Shown: positions 1 through 6,097 of the stretch, piece by piece
Layout: each line of letters opens with the position of its first letter
How positions within the stretch are numbered: position 1 is the stretch's first letter
Assembly (NCBI GenBank): GCA_020847555.1
Contig: JADLBT010000393.1
Coordinates: forward strand, 1-10,689
Origin: Gemmataceae bacterium
Lineage (GTDB): Bacteria; Planctomycetota; Planctomycetia; Gemmatales; Gemmataceae
Direction: 5' to 3'
Length of the DNA: 10,689 bases
The notes under the pieces: model-generated
What the model saw: only the letters and a program-made list of their open reading frames with translations
Databases searched by the model: none
Told to the model about the DNA's origin: nothing
Translations under genes and position numbers: made by a program

Positions 1-696
1 AGCCGCCTGATCGGCTCACCGCCGGGGTACGTCGGTTATGACGAGGGAGGCGGCCTCACCGAGGCGGTGCGGCGCCGGCCCTACCGGGTGATCCTGTTCG
101 ACGAGATCGAGAAGGCACACCCGGACGTGTTCAACACCCTTCTACAGATCCTCGACGACGGCCGGCTGACAGACGGCCACGGGCGCACGGTGGACTTCCG
201 CAACACCGTCATCATCATGACGAGCAACCTGGGGACGGGCGCACAGGAGCGGGCGACCCTCGGCTTCACTCGGCGAAACGAGAACGCGGGCGACCATGAG
301 CGGCTCAAGGAGTCGGTCGAACGGGCGCTGCGCGAGCACTTCCGACCGGAGTTCCTGAACCGAATCGACGAGGTCATCATCTTCGAGCCGCTCACGCGGG
401 CGGAGCTGGAGAAGATCGTTGGCCTGCTGGCGGACGAAGTGCGAGAGCGGCTGGCGGAGCGCCACGTCGACTTCGAGCTGACGCCGGCAGCACGCGACGA
501 GCTGGTGCGCGAAGGGTACGACCCCCAGTTCGGGGCGCGTCCGCTGCGCCGCACCGTCCAGCGGCGCGTAGAGAACGAGCTTGCACGGCGCATCCTCGCC
601 GGGGAGCTGCATGACGGCCAGCGCGTCGTCGTGGACTTCGCGGACGGTGCCTTCACCTTCCGGGCGCAGGCGGGAGAGGCGGCGGCCGCCGCCTGA
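1..696 (+). CDS. clpC: ATP-dependent Clp unfoldase, ClpC-like (3' part of gene)
   Basis: The reading frame is open from the first base, so the N-terminal part lies outside the window; 231 residues are visible. They form the second AAA+ module of an HSP100 unfoldase, which threads proteins into the ClpP protease using ATP. In fragment numbering, the pore loop GYVG is at 9-12, Walker B ([11 protein letters not shown]) has D34/E35, sensor 1 (MTSNLG) has N76, the arginine finger in [11 protein letters not shown] is at about R121, and sensor 2 (GARPLRR) is at 178-184. An LGF tripeptide at 87-89 sits where ClpA/ClpC/ClpX carry their ClpP-docking loop; ClpB lacks it. That is why I prefer ClpC over the disaggregase ClpB. 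The C-terminus ends in a short Ala-rich tail. A strong hairpin follows 24 nt after the stop. Confidence 0.88.
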   Translation, partial: SRLIGSPPGYVGYDEGGGLTEAVRRRPYRVILFDEIEKAHPDVFNTLLQILDDGRLTDGHGRTVDFRNTVIIMTSNLGTGAQERATLGFTRRNENAGDHERLKESVERALREHFRPEFLNRIDEVIIFEPLTRAELEKIVGLLADEVRERLAERHVDFELTPAARDELVREGYDPQFGARPLRRTVQRRVENELARRILAGELHDGQRVVVDFADGAFTFRAQAGEAAAAA

Positions 697-720
697 TTCG
701 GTCAACCTCACGCCCCTCTT

Positions 721-763
721 CGCCGGGGCCGGCGTCGCGAAGAAAGCGACGTCGGCCCCGGCG
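721..763 (+). terminator. Strong hairpin downstream of clpC, possible terminator
   Basis: Two 18-nt arms (721-738 and 746-763) pair at every position, 17 Watson-Crick plus one G-U, around a 7-nt loop (GAAGAAA). The stem begins 24 nt after the clpC stop codon, the usual place for a transcription terminator. No T-run follows on either strand, so it is not a textbook intrinsic terminator. It may act as a U-less terminator or as a 3' stabilising structure. Confidence 0.5.
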
Positions 764-870
764 CGTCTGAGAGGGGGTGCGCAGCATGTCGGGGGTATGA
801 GGTCGGTGCGCGAGGGCAGCATGTCCGCCGGGCGGGGGTTTGCCCCGACGCCGGCAGCCGGGCCGGGCAC

Positions 871-876
871 TAGGGT
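871..876 (+). promoter_or_regulatory. Candidate -10 element (TAGGGT) for the transglycosylase gene
   Basis: A TAnnnT hexamer ends 6 nt before the ATG at 883, so transcription would begin on or next to the start codon and give a leaderless mRNA. I see no good -35 box at 16-18 nt. The same bases (AGGGTGAG) could instead be read as a Shine-Dalgarno sequence on a longer transcript; the sequence alone does not decide. The identical geometry at 3877 and 6086 favours the promoter reading. Confidence 0.4.
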
Positions 877-882
877 GAGACG

Positions 883-1518
883 ATGGCGATCGATCCCCAG
901 GCGGCAGCAGGGCCGTCGGCCGCGCACGTCTCGCTGACGGAAGCCGGCGCGCTCGCCCGGCGGTGGCGGAGCGCGGTCGGAACGCCCGGGAGCGGCTTCA
1001 CTTTGCCCGACGCGACGGACGTTCCGGCGACACGCGCGACCGCCGTCCGCCGTCGCGCGGCAGCTCCCGTCGCCTCGTTTGCGCCCCACACCGCCGTGCG
1101 CTCTTCGGGCAACGCTGACCCGGATCGCTGGGACGAGACGCTCACCCGCCTGGGGCGGAAGTACAACGTGCCGCCGCTCTTCCTCAAGGCCGTCATGCTT
1201 GCCGAAAGCGGCGGCCAGCCAGACGCGGTGGGCGACAGCGGGCATTCCGTCGGGCTCTTCCAGCTGCACGACCAGGGCTACGGCGCGGGCATGGGCGACG
1301 CGCGCTACGACCCGGAGACCAACGCCGACCGGGCGGCACGCGGGTTGGCCGAGGCCTGGCACGCGGGCGAGCGGGCGGGCTTCAGCAACGAGCACGCCGT
1401 CCGAGCAGCCTACAACTACTCGTTCAACCCGGGCGGCGGCTGGGCCTACCAGGGCGACAGCGTTGTGCGCCACTACAACCAGCTGCTCGCCAACCAGGGA
1501 TTGCCGCCGCTCGGTTAG
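883..1518 (+). CDS. Small lytic transglycosylase (SLT-domain) protein
   Basis: This 211-residue protein ends in a lysozyme-like SLT domain, which cleaves the MurNAc-GlcNAc bond of peptidoglycan. The domain runs from about residue 80 to the end. The catalytic glutamate is Glu108 in AESGGQPD, followed by the characteristic SVGLFQLH stretch at 122-129 (equivalent of the family's S-x-G-L-M/F-Q) and an AYNYSFNPGGG segment near the end. The first ~75 residues are Ala/Arg/Thr-rich, of low complexity, and match no domain I recognise. There is no hydrophobic signal peptide or membrane segment at this ATG, which is odd for a wall enzyme. Non-classical export, action inside a secretion or flagellar apparatus, or a misplaced start are all possible. 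The ATG at 883 is supported by the TAGGGT/AGGGTGAG element just upstream. The next gene starts 109 nt downstream with its own promoter-like sequence. Confidence 0.8.
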   Translation: MAIDPQAAAGPSAAHVSLTEAGALARRWRSAVGTPGSGFTLPDATDVPATRATAVRRRAAAPVASFAPHTAVRSSGNADPDRWDETLTRLGRKYNVPPLFLKAVMLAESGGQPDAVGDSGHSVGLFQLHDQGYGAGMGDARYDPETNADRAARGLAEAWHAGERAGFSNEHAVRAAYNYSFNPGGGWAYQGDSVVRHYNQLLANQGLPPLG

Positions 1519-1561
1519 AGTGGCCGCCATGCATTCGCGGGCGCCCTCGGCGGCCGGGCAA

Positions 1562-1570
1562 TGCTATGAT
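1562..1570 (+). promoter_or_regulatory. Extended -10 promoter (TGCTATGAT) for the tailed hydrolase gene
   Basis: TGnTATGAT is an extended -10 element, five of six matches to TATAAT with the TGn extension. No convincing -35 lies 16-18 nt upstream, as is usual for extended -10 promoters. Transcription would begin near 1577, leaving a leader of about 50 nt that contains the ribosome site at 1614-1623. This contrasts with the apparently leaderless genes in the window. Confidence 0.5.
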
Positions 1571-1613
1571 CGCGGTCCCTCCACCCTGCCGCGGGCGGGC
1601 GGGGACAACCCCA

Positions 1614-1623
1614 GGGGAGGTGG
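1614..1623 (+). promoter_or_regulatory. Ribosome binding site fixing a GTG start
   Basis: GGGGAGGTGG lies 4 nt before the GTG at 1628 (about 6 nt from the core GGAGG). It is the best Shine-Dalgarno sequence in the first half of the window. It decides the start of the hydrolase gene: the same frame is open far upstream, but that part overlaps the transglycosylase gene and gives Arg/Thr/Ser-rich nonsense protein. Confidence 0.7.
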
Positions 1624-1627
1624 CCAC

Positions 1628-3055
1628 GTGGTCACGACCGGGTATCTCGAACGGGACGCCCAGGTGGGCGGGCTGAAGCTGCACTATCAGGAATGGGGGG
1701 CATCCGAAGCACCGGTGATGCTCATGCTTCACGGCTTCGGCGTCTCTGGCCACATGTTCGACGAGTTCGCCGAGCGCATGCAGGACCGCTACCGTCTGGT
1801 GGCCCTCGACCAGCGAGGGCACGGCGACAGCGACTGGTCGGCCGAAGGCGACTATTCACGCGAGGCGTTCGTCAACGACGTCGAAGGGTTCCGCCTCGCC
1901 CTCGGGCTGGAGCGTTTCGTCCTCGTGGGGCACAGCATGGGCGGGCTGAACGCGGTGAGCTATGCCGTGCGGCATCCGGAGCAGGTGAAGGCGCTCGTGC
2001 TCGTCGACGTGGGGCCGGAGGCGGCGAAGGAGGGGGTGGACAACATCGTCCGCTTCACGCGCGGGCCGGACGAGCTGGAGTTCGACGAGTTCGTCGAGAT
2101 GGCCTATCGCTTCAATCCCCGGCGGAGCCTGGAGAACATCCGCGAGAGGATGCGCCATCGGCTGCGGCCGTCGGAGAGCGGCAAGTGGACATGGAAGTTC
2201 GACAGGCGCTTCCGCGAGCAGGAGAGCGGGCTGCGCGTGGGCAGCGAGCTGACGAGCGACCAGGTGTGGCAGCTCTACCGGGACGTGCAGTCGCCCACGC
2301 TGCTTGTGCGCGGCGGCGAAAGCGACGTCCTCACCCAGGAGGTGGCCGAGCGGGCGGCCCGGGAGATGCGGCGCGCGCGGCTGGTTACGGTCCCGGGTGC
2401 GGGCCACAGTGTGCCGGGGGACAACCCGGACGGCTTCACGGCGGAGGTTGCCAGCTTTCTCGACGACCTCGAGACCGGCCGCTTCGCGCCGGCCGCAGCC
2501 GCCGAGCCGCCGCCGCTCGAGCAGCTGCTGGAGGTGCACGCGGAGGCTGCCGCGCGCCGACGCCGCCCGGGGACGTTGACGCTGGTGGCGATCGGCGCGG
2601 GGCTCGCACTGGCGCTCGCGGCGGCCGGCATGCTCGCCCGCCGGAGCGCCCAGCAGGGCCGGCGAGTGGCCGTTCCCCCCGTGCGGGAACAACCGCCGGA
2701 GAGCCGCGCGGCCGAGCTCGAGCGCGCCCGCCAGCGCGCCGCCGAGCTGGCCACCGAGCTGACGGTGCTCAGCCGGGAACGACTGCAGCAGGCGAAGTCG
2801 GCGCTCGCCGAAGTAGACCTCGAGCGGGCGCGCGTCGGTGCGTTCGACGTGGTGCATGCCCTCGCCGGCCCGGCGGGACAGGCGCGGGCGGCACTCCGCG
2901 AGCACCTGCCTGCCCGTCCCGCCCGGGTGCCGAAGCGCGGCGTCGCCCGGACGTCGCTCGCCGTGGCGCGCACGGCGCCTTTGCTCCTGGGCCGCCGACG
3001 GCGTCGGGTGCGACGGCGCGGCCTCGGTGCGCGGCTGCTAGCATGGCGTTCGTAA
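1628..3055 (+). CDS. Alpha/beta hydrolase with C-terminal membrane anchor and coiled-coil tail
   Basis: Starting at GTG 1628, the protein has 475 residues. Residues 1-285 are an alpha/beta hydrolase with a complete triad: oxyanion motif HGFG at 35-38, nucleophile Ser103 in GHSMGG, acid Asp233 (GGESDVL) and His260 (GAGHSVPGDNP). Family members are esterases, haloperoxidase-like enzymes or C-C hydrolases; the substrate cannot be read from sequence. After a Pro/Ala linker there is one hydrophobic segment at about 317-336, then a charged Ala/Glu/Arg helix from 358 to about 420 with coiled-coil character, and finally an Arg-rich tail. Most relatives stop at 260-300 residues, so this 190-residue tail is unusual. 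Positive residues flank the membrane segment on both sides, so the topology is unclear. The downstream hydrolase gene begins 13 nt inside this one, implying cotranscription and translational coupling. Confidence 0.82.
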   Translation: MVTTGYLERDAQVGGLKLHYQEWGASEAPVMLMLHGFGVSGHMFDEFAERMQDRYRLVALDQRGHGDSDWSAEGDYSREAFVNDVEGFRLALGLERFVLVGHSMGGLNAVSYAVRHPEQVKALVLVDVGPEAAKEGVDNIVRFTRGPDELEFDEFVEMAYRFNPRRSLENIRERMRHRLRPSESGKWTWKFDRRFREQESGLRVGSELTSDQVWQLYRDVQSPTLLVRGGESDVLTQEVAERAAREMRRARLVTVPGAGHSVPGDNPDGFTAEVASFLDDLETGRFAPAAAAEPPPLEQLLEVHAEAAARRRRPGTLTLVAIGAGLALALAAAGMLARRSAQQGRRVAVPPVREQPPESRAAELERARQRAAELATELTVLSRERLQQAKSALAEVDLERARVGAFDVVHALAGPAGQARAALREHLPARPARVPKRGVARTSLAVARTAPLLLGRRRRRVRRRGLGARLLAWRS

Positions 3056-3837
3056 CCGCGAGCGGGACGCAGCTGGCCGTCTTCGAGGCGGGGGCAGGCG
3101 ACCCACCGTTTGTTTTCGTCCACGGCTGGGCCTGCGACCACTCCTTCTGGGCGCCGCAGTTCGCCGACTTGCAGCGGGACCACCGCTGCCTCGCCATCGA
3201 TCTCCGCGGGCGGGGAGAGTCGCCGGCCGTGCCGCCTTACGACTCGACCACGGCAGCCGACGACGTGGCGGCGGTGGTGCGCGCGCTCGGCGTGGGGCCG
3301 GCGATCGTGGCGGGCCACAGCCTTGGCGGCCTGATCGCGCTCCTGCTCAACGACCGGCACGGAGAGCTGGTGACCGGCATCGTGCTCGGCGACTCGCCCC
3401 TGACGGGTGCCGGCCAGGGCGGCTTTGCCGACGGGGCGCGCCGCGTTCGGGAGGCGGGCACGATGGCGGTCATGCGCGGCTACGTGGAGGGCTTCTTCGT
3501 CGAGGCCACGCCGCCCGCGGTGCGCGAGAAGGTACTCGGAACCATGCTGTCGTGTCCGGCCGAGGTCGGCGCGGGCATGCTGTCCAACGACGAGGTTTTC
3601 GTCGACCGGCTGACGGCGCTGCTCAAGAAGGCAGACGAGAAGCCGCTCATGGCGATCTGGGCGGAGCGGCCACTGGGCAATCCGGAGCGGCTGCGGGAGC
3701 TGCTCATGTTCGTCCGGCAGGAGCCGATCGCCGGCGCGGGCCATTTCTTCCAGCTGGAGCAGCCGGCGATCACGAACGCGCTGCTGCGCGCCTTCGTGGA
3801 CGACGTCGAGCGGGACCCGCGCCTCCAGCGTCGGTAG
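3043..3837 (+). CDS. Alpha/beta fold hydrolase
   Basis: This 264-residue protein has the standard single-domain alpha/beta hydrolase layout. HGW near the N-terminus (His27) forms the oxyanion region, DLRGRGES follows strand 4, the nucleophile is Ser93 in GHSLGG, and the general base is His234 in GAGHFFQLEQP. The acid is not canonical: where a Gly-x-x-Asp usually follows strand 7 the sequence reads IWAERPLG, so either Glu208 there or Asp117 after strand 6 (LGDSP) would have to serve. The ATG at 3043 lies 13 nt inside the 3' end of the preceding hydrolase gene and lacks a clear ribosome site, suggesting translational coupling. The two hydrolases differ greatly in sequence, so a recent tandem duplication is unlikely. 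An esterase or related hydrolase of small molecules is the safest call; the substrate is unknown. Confidence 0.82.
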   Translation: MAFVTASGTQLAVFEAGAGDPPFVFVHGWACDHSFWAPQFADLQRDHRCLAIDLRGRGESPAVPPYDSTTAADDVAAVVRALGVGPAIVAGHSLGGLIALLLNDRHGELVTGIVLGDSPLTGAGQGGFADGARRVREAGTMAVMRGYVEGFFVEATPPAVREKVLGTMLSCPAEVGAGMLSNDEVFVDRLTALLKKADEKPLMAIWAERPLGNPERLRELLMFVRQEPIAGAGHFFQLEQPAITNALLRAFVDDVERDPRLQRR

Positions 3838-3876
3838 CTCCATCTGGGGCGCGTGGGCCGAAACGGGGACGCACGC

Positions 3877-3882
3877 TAAGGT
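3877..3882 (+). promoter_or_regulatory. Candidate -10 element (TAAGGT) for the carboxypeptidase gene
   Basis: A TAnnnT hexamer ends exactly 6 nt before the ATG at 3889, the same geometry as at 871 and 6086, predicting a leaderless transcript. No -35 box is evident. The overlapping AAGGTGG could alternatively act as a Shine-Dalgarno sequence on read-through mRNA from the upstream hydrolase genes. Confidence 0.4.
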
Positions 3883-3888
3883 GGGGTC

Positions 3889-4785
3889 ATGGACCTGCGC
3901 GGGCTGCTGAGAGCTGCGGTCGCGCCGGACGCGCAGCTCGCGGCCCGCGACGCGGCCTGGCGGCCGTACTTCCTGCTGGCGACGGGCGCGCTCGGCATCA
4001 GCGTCGTCGTCTTCCTCGCCCTGGTGACGGGTGCAGCCTGTGGCAGCGACGGCATCGGCAGCGCTTCGCCCACCGGCGTGGAGACCGAGACAGCGACGCC
4101 GACGAGCGCGACCGCTGCCACCGGCGCGACCACCCCGCCGACGAGCGCTGCGGCGACGGTCACGCCGTCGGCAGCGGCGACGGCCACACCGCCGGGCGGG
4201 AACGGGATCCAGGACGACTCTTCGGTCCTGCCCTGTGACGGCAGCATCCTCGCGCCGATGGACAAGCAGCATCGCCTGGCGGAGGGCTGTGTGCCGCCGG
4301 ACCTCGTCGCGCTACCCGGGGCGATGCAGCAGGGTGGCCAGCGGATGCGGGCGGCGGCCTCGGCGGCCTTCCAGGAGCTGTTCGCGGCAGCGCAGAAGGA
4401 CGGCTTCACGATCGTGTCGGTCAGCGCCTACCGGAGCTACGCCGACCAGGTGGCGGCCTTCAACGCCAACGTGGCGAGCGGCGGACTGGAATACGCGAAG
4501 CGCACGAGCGCACTTCCCGGCCACTCCGAGCATCAGCTTGGCACCACGACCGACGTCTCCAGCGCCGACGCGGGCTTCGGGCTCGAGTCCTTCACGGGCA
4601 CGCCGGAGGCGCGCTGGATTGCCGACAACGCCTGGAGATACGGCTTTGTCGTCAGCTACCCTGACGGTAAGGAAGGGATCACCGGCTACGCCTACGAGTC
4701 CTGGCATATCCGCTGGCTGGGGAAGGACGTGGCGAAGAAGGTGCGCGACAGCGGCCTCACCCTCCACGAGTATCTGCTGCGCTGA
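3889..4785 (+). CDS. Membrane-anchored D-alanyl-D-alanine carboxypeptidase, VanY-type (M15 family)
   Basis: The 298-residue protein has three parts. A cytoplasmic N-terminus leads into a hydrophobic segment at about 27-47. A low-complexity Thr/Ala/Pro/Ser linker covers about 56-106. A VanY-type zinc peptidase domain fills about 145-298. Zinc ligands are visible: His215 and Asp222 in the SEHQLGTTTD stretch and His273 in ESWHIRW, with Glu270 as the likely catalytic base; VSAYRSYADQ is the usual upstream motif. Such enzymes trim the terminal D-Ala from peptidoglycan stem peptides outside the membrane. Cys51 directly follows the hydrophobic segment, but the residues before it (TGAAC) are a poor lipobox, so a signal-anchor is more likely than a lipoprotein. 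The linker looks like a spacer carrying the catalytic domain away from the membrane. Nothing nearby (no vanS/vanR, vanH or ligase) points to glycopeptide resistance; ordinary wall maturation is the best guess. Confidence 0.87.
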   Translation: MDLRGLLRAAVAPDAQLAARDAAWRPYFLLATGALGISVVVFLALVTGAACGSDGIGSASPTGVETETATPTSATAATGATTPPTSAAATVTPSAAATATPPGGNGIQDDSSVLPCDGSILAPMDKQHRLAEGCVPPDLVALPGAMQQGGQRMRAAASAAFQELFAAAQKDGFTIVSVSAYRSYADQVAAFNANVASGGLEYAKRTSALPGHSEHQLGTTTDVSSADAGFGLESFTGTPEARWIADNAWRYGFVVSYPDGKEGITGYAYESWHIRWLGKDVAKKVRDSGLTLHEYLLR

Positions 4786-4810
4786 CTCCGGTTGCGGCGG
4801 GCAGGCGGCG

Positions 4811-5656
4811 ATGCCACACTCCCCGGGCATCACAGTGGTAAAGAGGGACGAACGCGTGTACACCTCGCCGACGGACGAGCTCCTGGTCGATTTCACCGAC
4901 CACATCCTGACCATCACTCTCAACCGGCCCGAGCGGCTCAACGCCATCAGCGGGTCGATGCTGGGGGCGCTGGCCGCCACTCTCCAGCAGGCGAACGTCG
5001 ACCCGGAAGTGCGCGTGGTGGTGCTGACGGGTGCGGGTCGGGGCTTCTGCTCGGGTCTGGACCTGAAGGCGCAGACTGGGGGCGGCGACGGCGCCGTTGG
5101 CCAGCGTTCCTACCAGCTCTTCGACCTGCACAACTCGCCGCCAATCGTCATCAACCGGATGGACAAGCCGCTCATTTGCGCGCTGAACGGGGCGGCTGCC
5201 GGCTACGGCATGGACATGGCGCTGGGCTGCGACATTCGCATCGCAAGCGAGCAGGGGAAACTTGGTGCCGTGTTCGCCAAGCGCGGAGTACTGCCCGAGT
5301 CGGGCGGCTGCTGGTATCTGCCGCGACTCATCGGCTGGGCGAAGGCGGCCGAGGTGGCCTTCCTCGGCGACGTGCTGGACGCGCAGCGCTGCCTGGATCT
5401 CGGCCTCGTCAACCGGGTTGTCCCGCACGACCAGCTGATGCCCGAGGCGATGAAGTGGGCCCGCCAGATAGCGAACAACGCGCCCCTCAGCGTGCAGTCG
5501 ACCAAGCGGATGATGCGCCTGGGTATGGAAGAGTCGTTCGAGGCGGCCGTGGACCACATCTATCTGCAGCTGCTGCCCCTCTTCCAGAGTGCCGACTTCA
5601 AGGAAGGCCTGGCGGCGTTCGCCGAACGCCGTGAGCCTGCCTTCAAGGGGCGCTGA
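4811..5656 (+). CDS. Enoyl-CoA hydratase/isomerase (crotonase) family protein
   Basis: From ATG 4811 the protein has 281 residues and covers a full crotonase fold, acting on acyl-CoA thioesters. LTITLNRPERLNAI is the usual N-terminal strand, GAGRGFCSGLDLK supplies the first oxyanion-hole segment and AAAGYGMDMALGCD the second; the family C-terminal helices end at FAERREPAFKG. By eye alignment to mitochondrial enoyl-CoA hydratase, the two catalytic glutamates (144 and 164 there) correspond to Asp135 and Phe155, so ordinary hydratase chemistry is doubtful. Glu163 in LPESGG falls in a PE-[A/S]-G motif seen in isomerase-like or uncharacterised crotonases. The start is uncertain: GTG 4835 and GTG 4856 are in frame, and 4856 has an AGAGGGA ribosome-site-like stretch before it. 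The gene starts 25 nt after the carboxypeptidase stop, without a functional link I can see. Confidence 0.85.
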   Translation: MPHSPGITVVKRDERVYTSPTDELLVDFTDHILTITLNRPERLNAISGSMLGALAATLQQANVDPEVRVVVLTGAGRGFCSGLDLKAQTGGGDGAVGQRSYQLFDLHNSPPIVINRMDKPLICALNGAAAGYGMDMALGCDIRIASEQGKLGAVFAKRGVLPESGGCWYLPRLIGWAKAAEVAFLGDVLDAQRCLDLGLVNRVVPHDQLMPEAMKWARQIANNAPLSVQSTKRMMRLGMEESFEAAVDHIYLQLLPLFQSADFKEGLAAFAERREPAFKGR

Positions 5657-5684
5657 GTCGCCCTGCGCGATGAGCGGCGTCAGC
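5652..5684. terminator. Possible bidirectional hairpin between convergent genes
   Basis: GCTGA (5652-5656) pairs with TCAGC (5680-5684) and CGCC (5659-5662) with GGCG (5676-5679), giving nine base pairs with a 2-nt bulge and a 13-nt loop. It spans the 23-nt gap and both stop codons of the two convergent genes. There is no T-run on either side, so a terminator role is only suggested by position. Confidence 0.25.
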
Positions 5685-5985
5685 CCGGGTCGGCGGCGAG
5701 GTGCGGCAGCTCGGCCGGGAGATCGCTCACCGGCCGCGTCGCCCGCGCGACAGTGACGTCGAAGAAGTCGCCCCAGGCGGCCTCGTAGTAGTCGGCCGGG
5801 GCCTCGTCGTCCGCCTCCCACACAACGACGACGTGGGGCTCCCCGGCGGGCGCGTTGACCCAGTACTCGCCGAGCACAGTCGCCTGGTGGGGATGGACGA
5901 AGGACTTGCGGCGCTCGAAGGCGGCGAGACCATGGAGCGCGCTGGCCCCCGGCTTGAAGCGGAAGAACGCGACCCAGAGGGGCAT
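5680..5985 (-). CDS. Small DUF3303-like protein of unknown function
   Basis: This 101-residue minus-strand protein is soluble, with no signal peptide or membrane segment. Its pattern is FFRFKPGA near the start, GEYWVNAPAGEPHVVVVWEAD in the middle (a beta hairpin leading into an acidic turn), then an aromatic helix YYEAAWGDFFDVTVARAT. This order resembles the small ferredoxin-like (dimeric alpha-beta barrel) proteins of the DUF3303 type, for which I know no established reaction. The ATG at 5985 is backed by a perfect TATAAT on the minus strand ending 5 nt upstream. The gene diverges from sufR across a 112-bp region, so SufR or shared promoter architecture could affect it. A real gene is likely; the family assignment is tentative and from memory of the pattern only. 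Confidence 0.65.
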   Translation of the reverse strand: MPLWVAFFRFKPGASALHGLAAFERRKSFVHPHQATVLGEYWVNAPAGEPHVVVVWEADDEAPADYYEAAWGDFFDVTVARATRPVSDLPAELPHLAADPG

Positions 5986-5990
5986 GGGCG

Positions 5991-5996
5991 ATTATA
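5991..5996 (-). promoter_or_regulatory. Consensus -10 (TATAAT) for the small minus-strand gene
   Basis: The minus strand reads TATAAT-CGCCC-ATG, a perfect -10 hexamer separated by 5 nt from the start codon at 5985. Transcription would start at or within a base or two of the ATG, giving a leaderless mRNA, and no ribosome site fits in the gap. No recognisable -35 lies 16-18 nt upstream. Confidence 0.55.
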
Positions 5997-6032
5997 GGCG
6001 CGCCACGGCGGGCGACGGCGCGGGAACCAGGC

Positions 6033-6064
6033 GAACTTTAGAAACAAAATAGTCCAAAAAGCTT
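6033..6064. promoter_or_regulatory. AT-rich island upstream of sufR, UP-element or operator candidate
   Basis: A 32-nt stretch has only 9 G/C bases inside a window that is otherwise strongly GC-rich. It sits directly upstream of the sufR -35 box and about 50 nt upstream of the divergent gene. It could be an RNA polymerase UP element or a protein-binding site. An imperfect dyad (ACT at 6035-6037 and AGT at 6051-6053 with partial matches inside) is visible but weak. Confidence 0.4.
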
Positions 6065-6091
6065 GAGTAGCAGGGAGGCCGCCGTTAGACT
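6063..6091 (+). promoter_or_regulatory. sufR-suf operon promoter (TTGAGT-N17-TAGACT)
   Basis: TTGAGT at 6063-6068 and TAGACT at 6086-6091 are separated by exactly 17 nt, the ideal spacing for the housekeeping sigma factor. The -10 ends 6 nt before the ATG at 6098, so transcription should begin at the start codon itself. There is no Shine-Dalgarno sequence in between (TGGTCAC), which supports a leaderless sufR message. This is the best-formed promoter in the window and would drive the whole suf operon. Confidence 0.7.
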
Positions 6092-6097
6092 GGTCAC

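Noticed and set aside
142..1530. A 462-codon minus-strand open frame under clpC and the transglycosylase gene
   Set aside because: It spans two recognisable sense genes and the hairpin region, and the protein is Arg/Ala/Val-rich without domain character.
1079..1627. In-frame upstream extension of the tailed hydrolase
   Set aside because: The extension overlaps the transglycosylase gene in another frame and encodes Thr/Arg/Ser-rich low-complexity sequence; the GTG at 1628 has a strong ribosome site and the domain begins there.
1693..3042. In-frame upstream extension of the second hydrolase, which would make a 714-residue fusion
   Set aside because: The extension runs out of frame through the first hydrolase and reads as Arg/Gly/Ala-rich nonsense; the domain begins right at ATG 3043.
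2275..4272. A 665-codon minus-strand open frame opposite the two hydrolases and the carboxypeptidase
   Set aside because: It mirrors three convincing sense genes and contains long Arg/Ala runs, typical of a compositional shadow.
3889..4785. Glycopeptide-resistance role for the VanY-type carboxypeptidase
   Set aside because: VanY-like domains are common in ordinary wall metabolism, and no van regulators, D-lactate dehydrogenase or D-Ala-D-Lac ligase lie nearby.
5986..6097. Known SufR operators (CAAC-N6-GTTG or an ACACT-type site)
   Set aside because: Neither CAAC, GTTG nor ACACT occurs in this intergenic sequence on the + strand, so the known consensus sites cannot be assigned.
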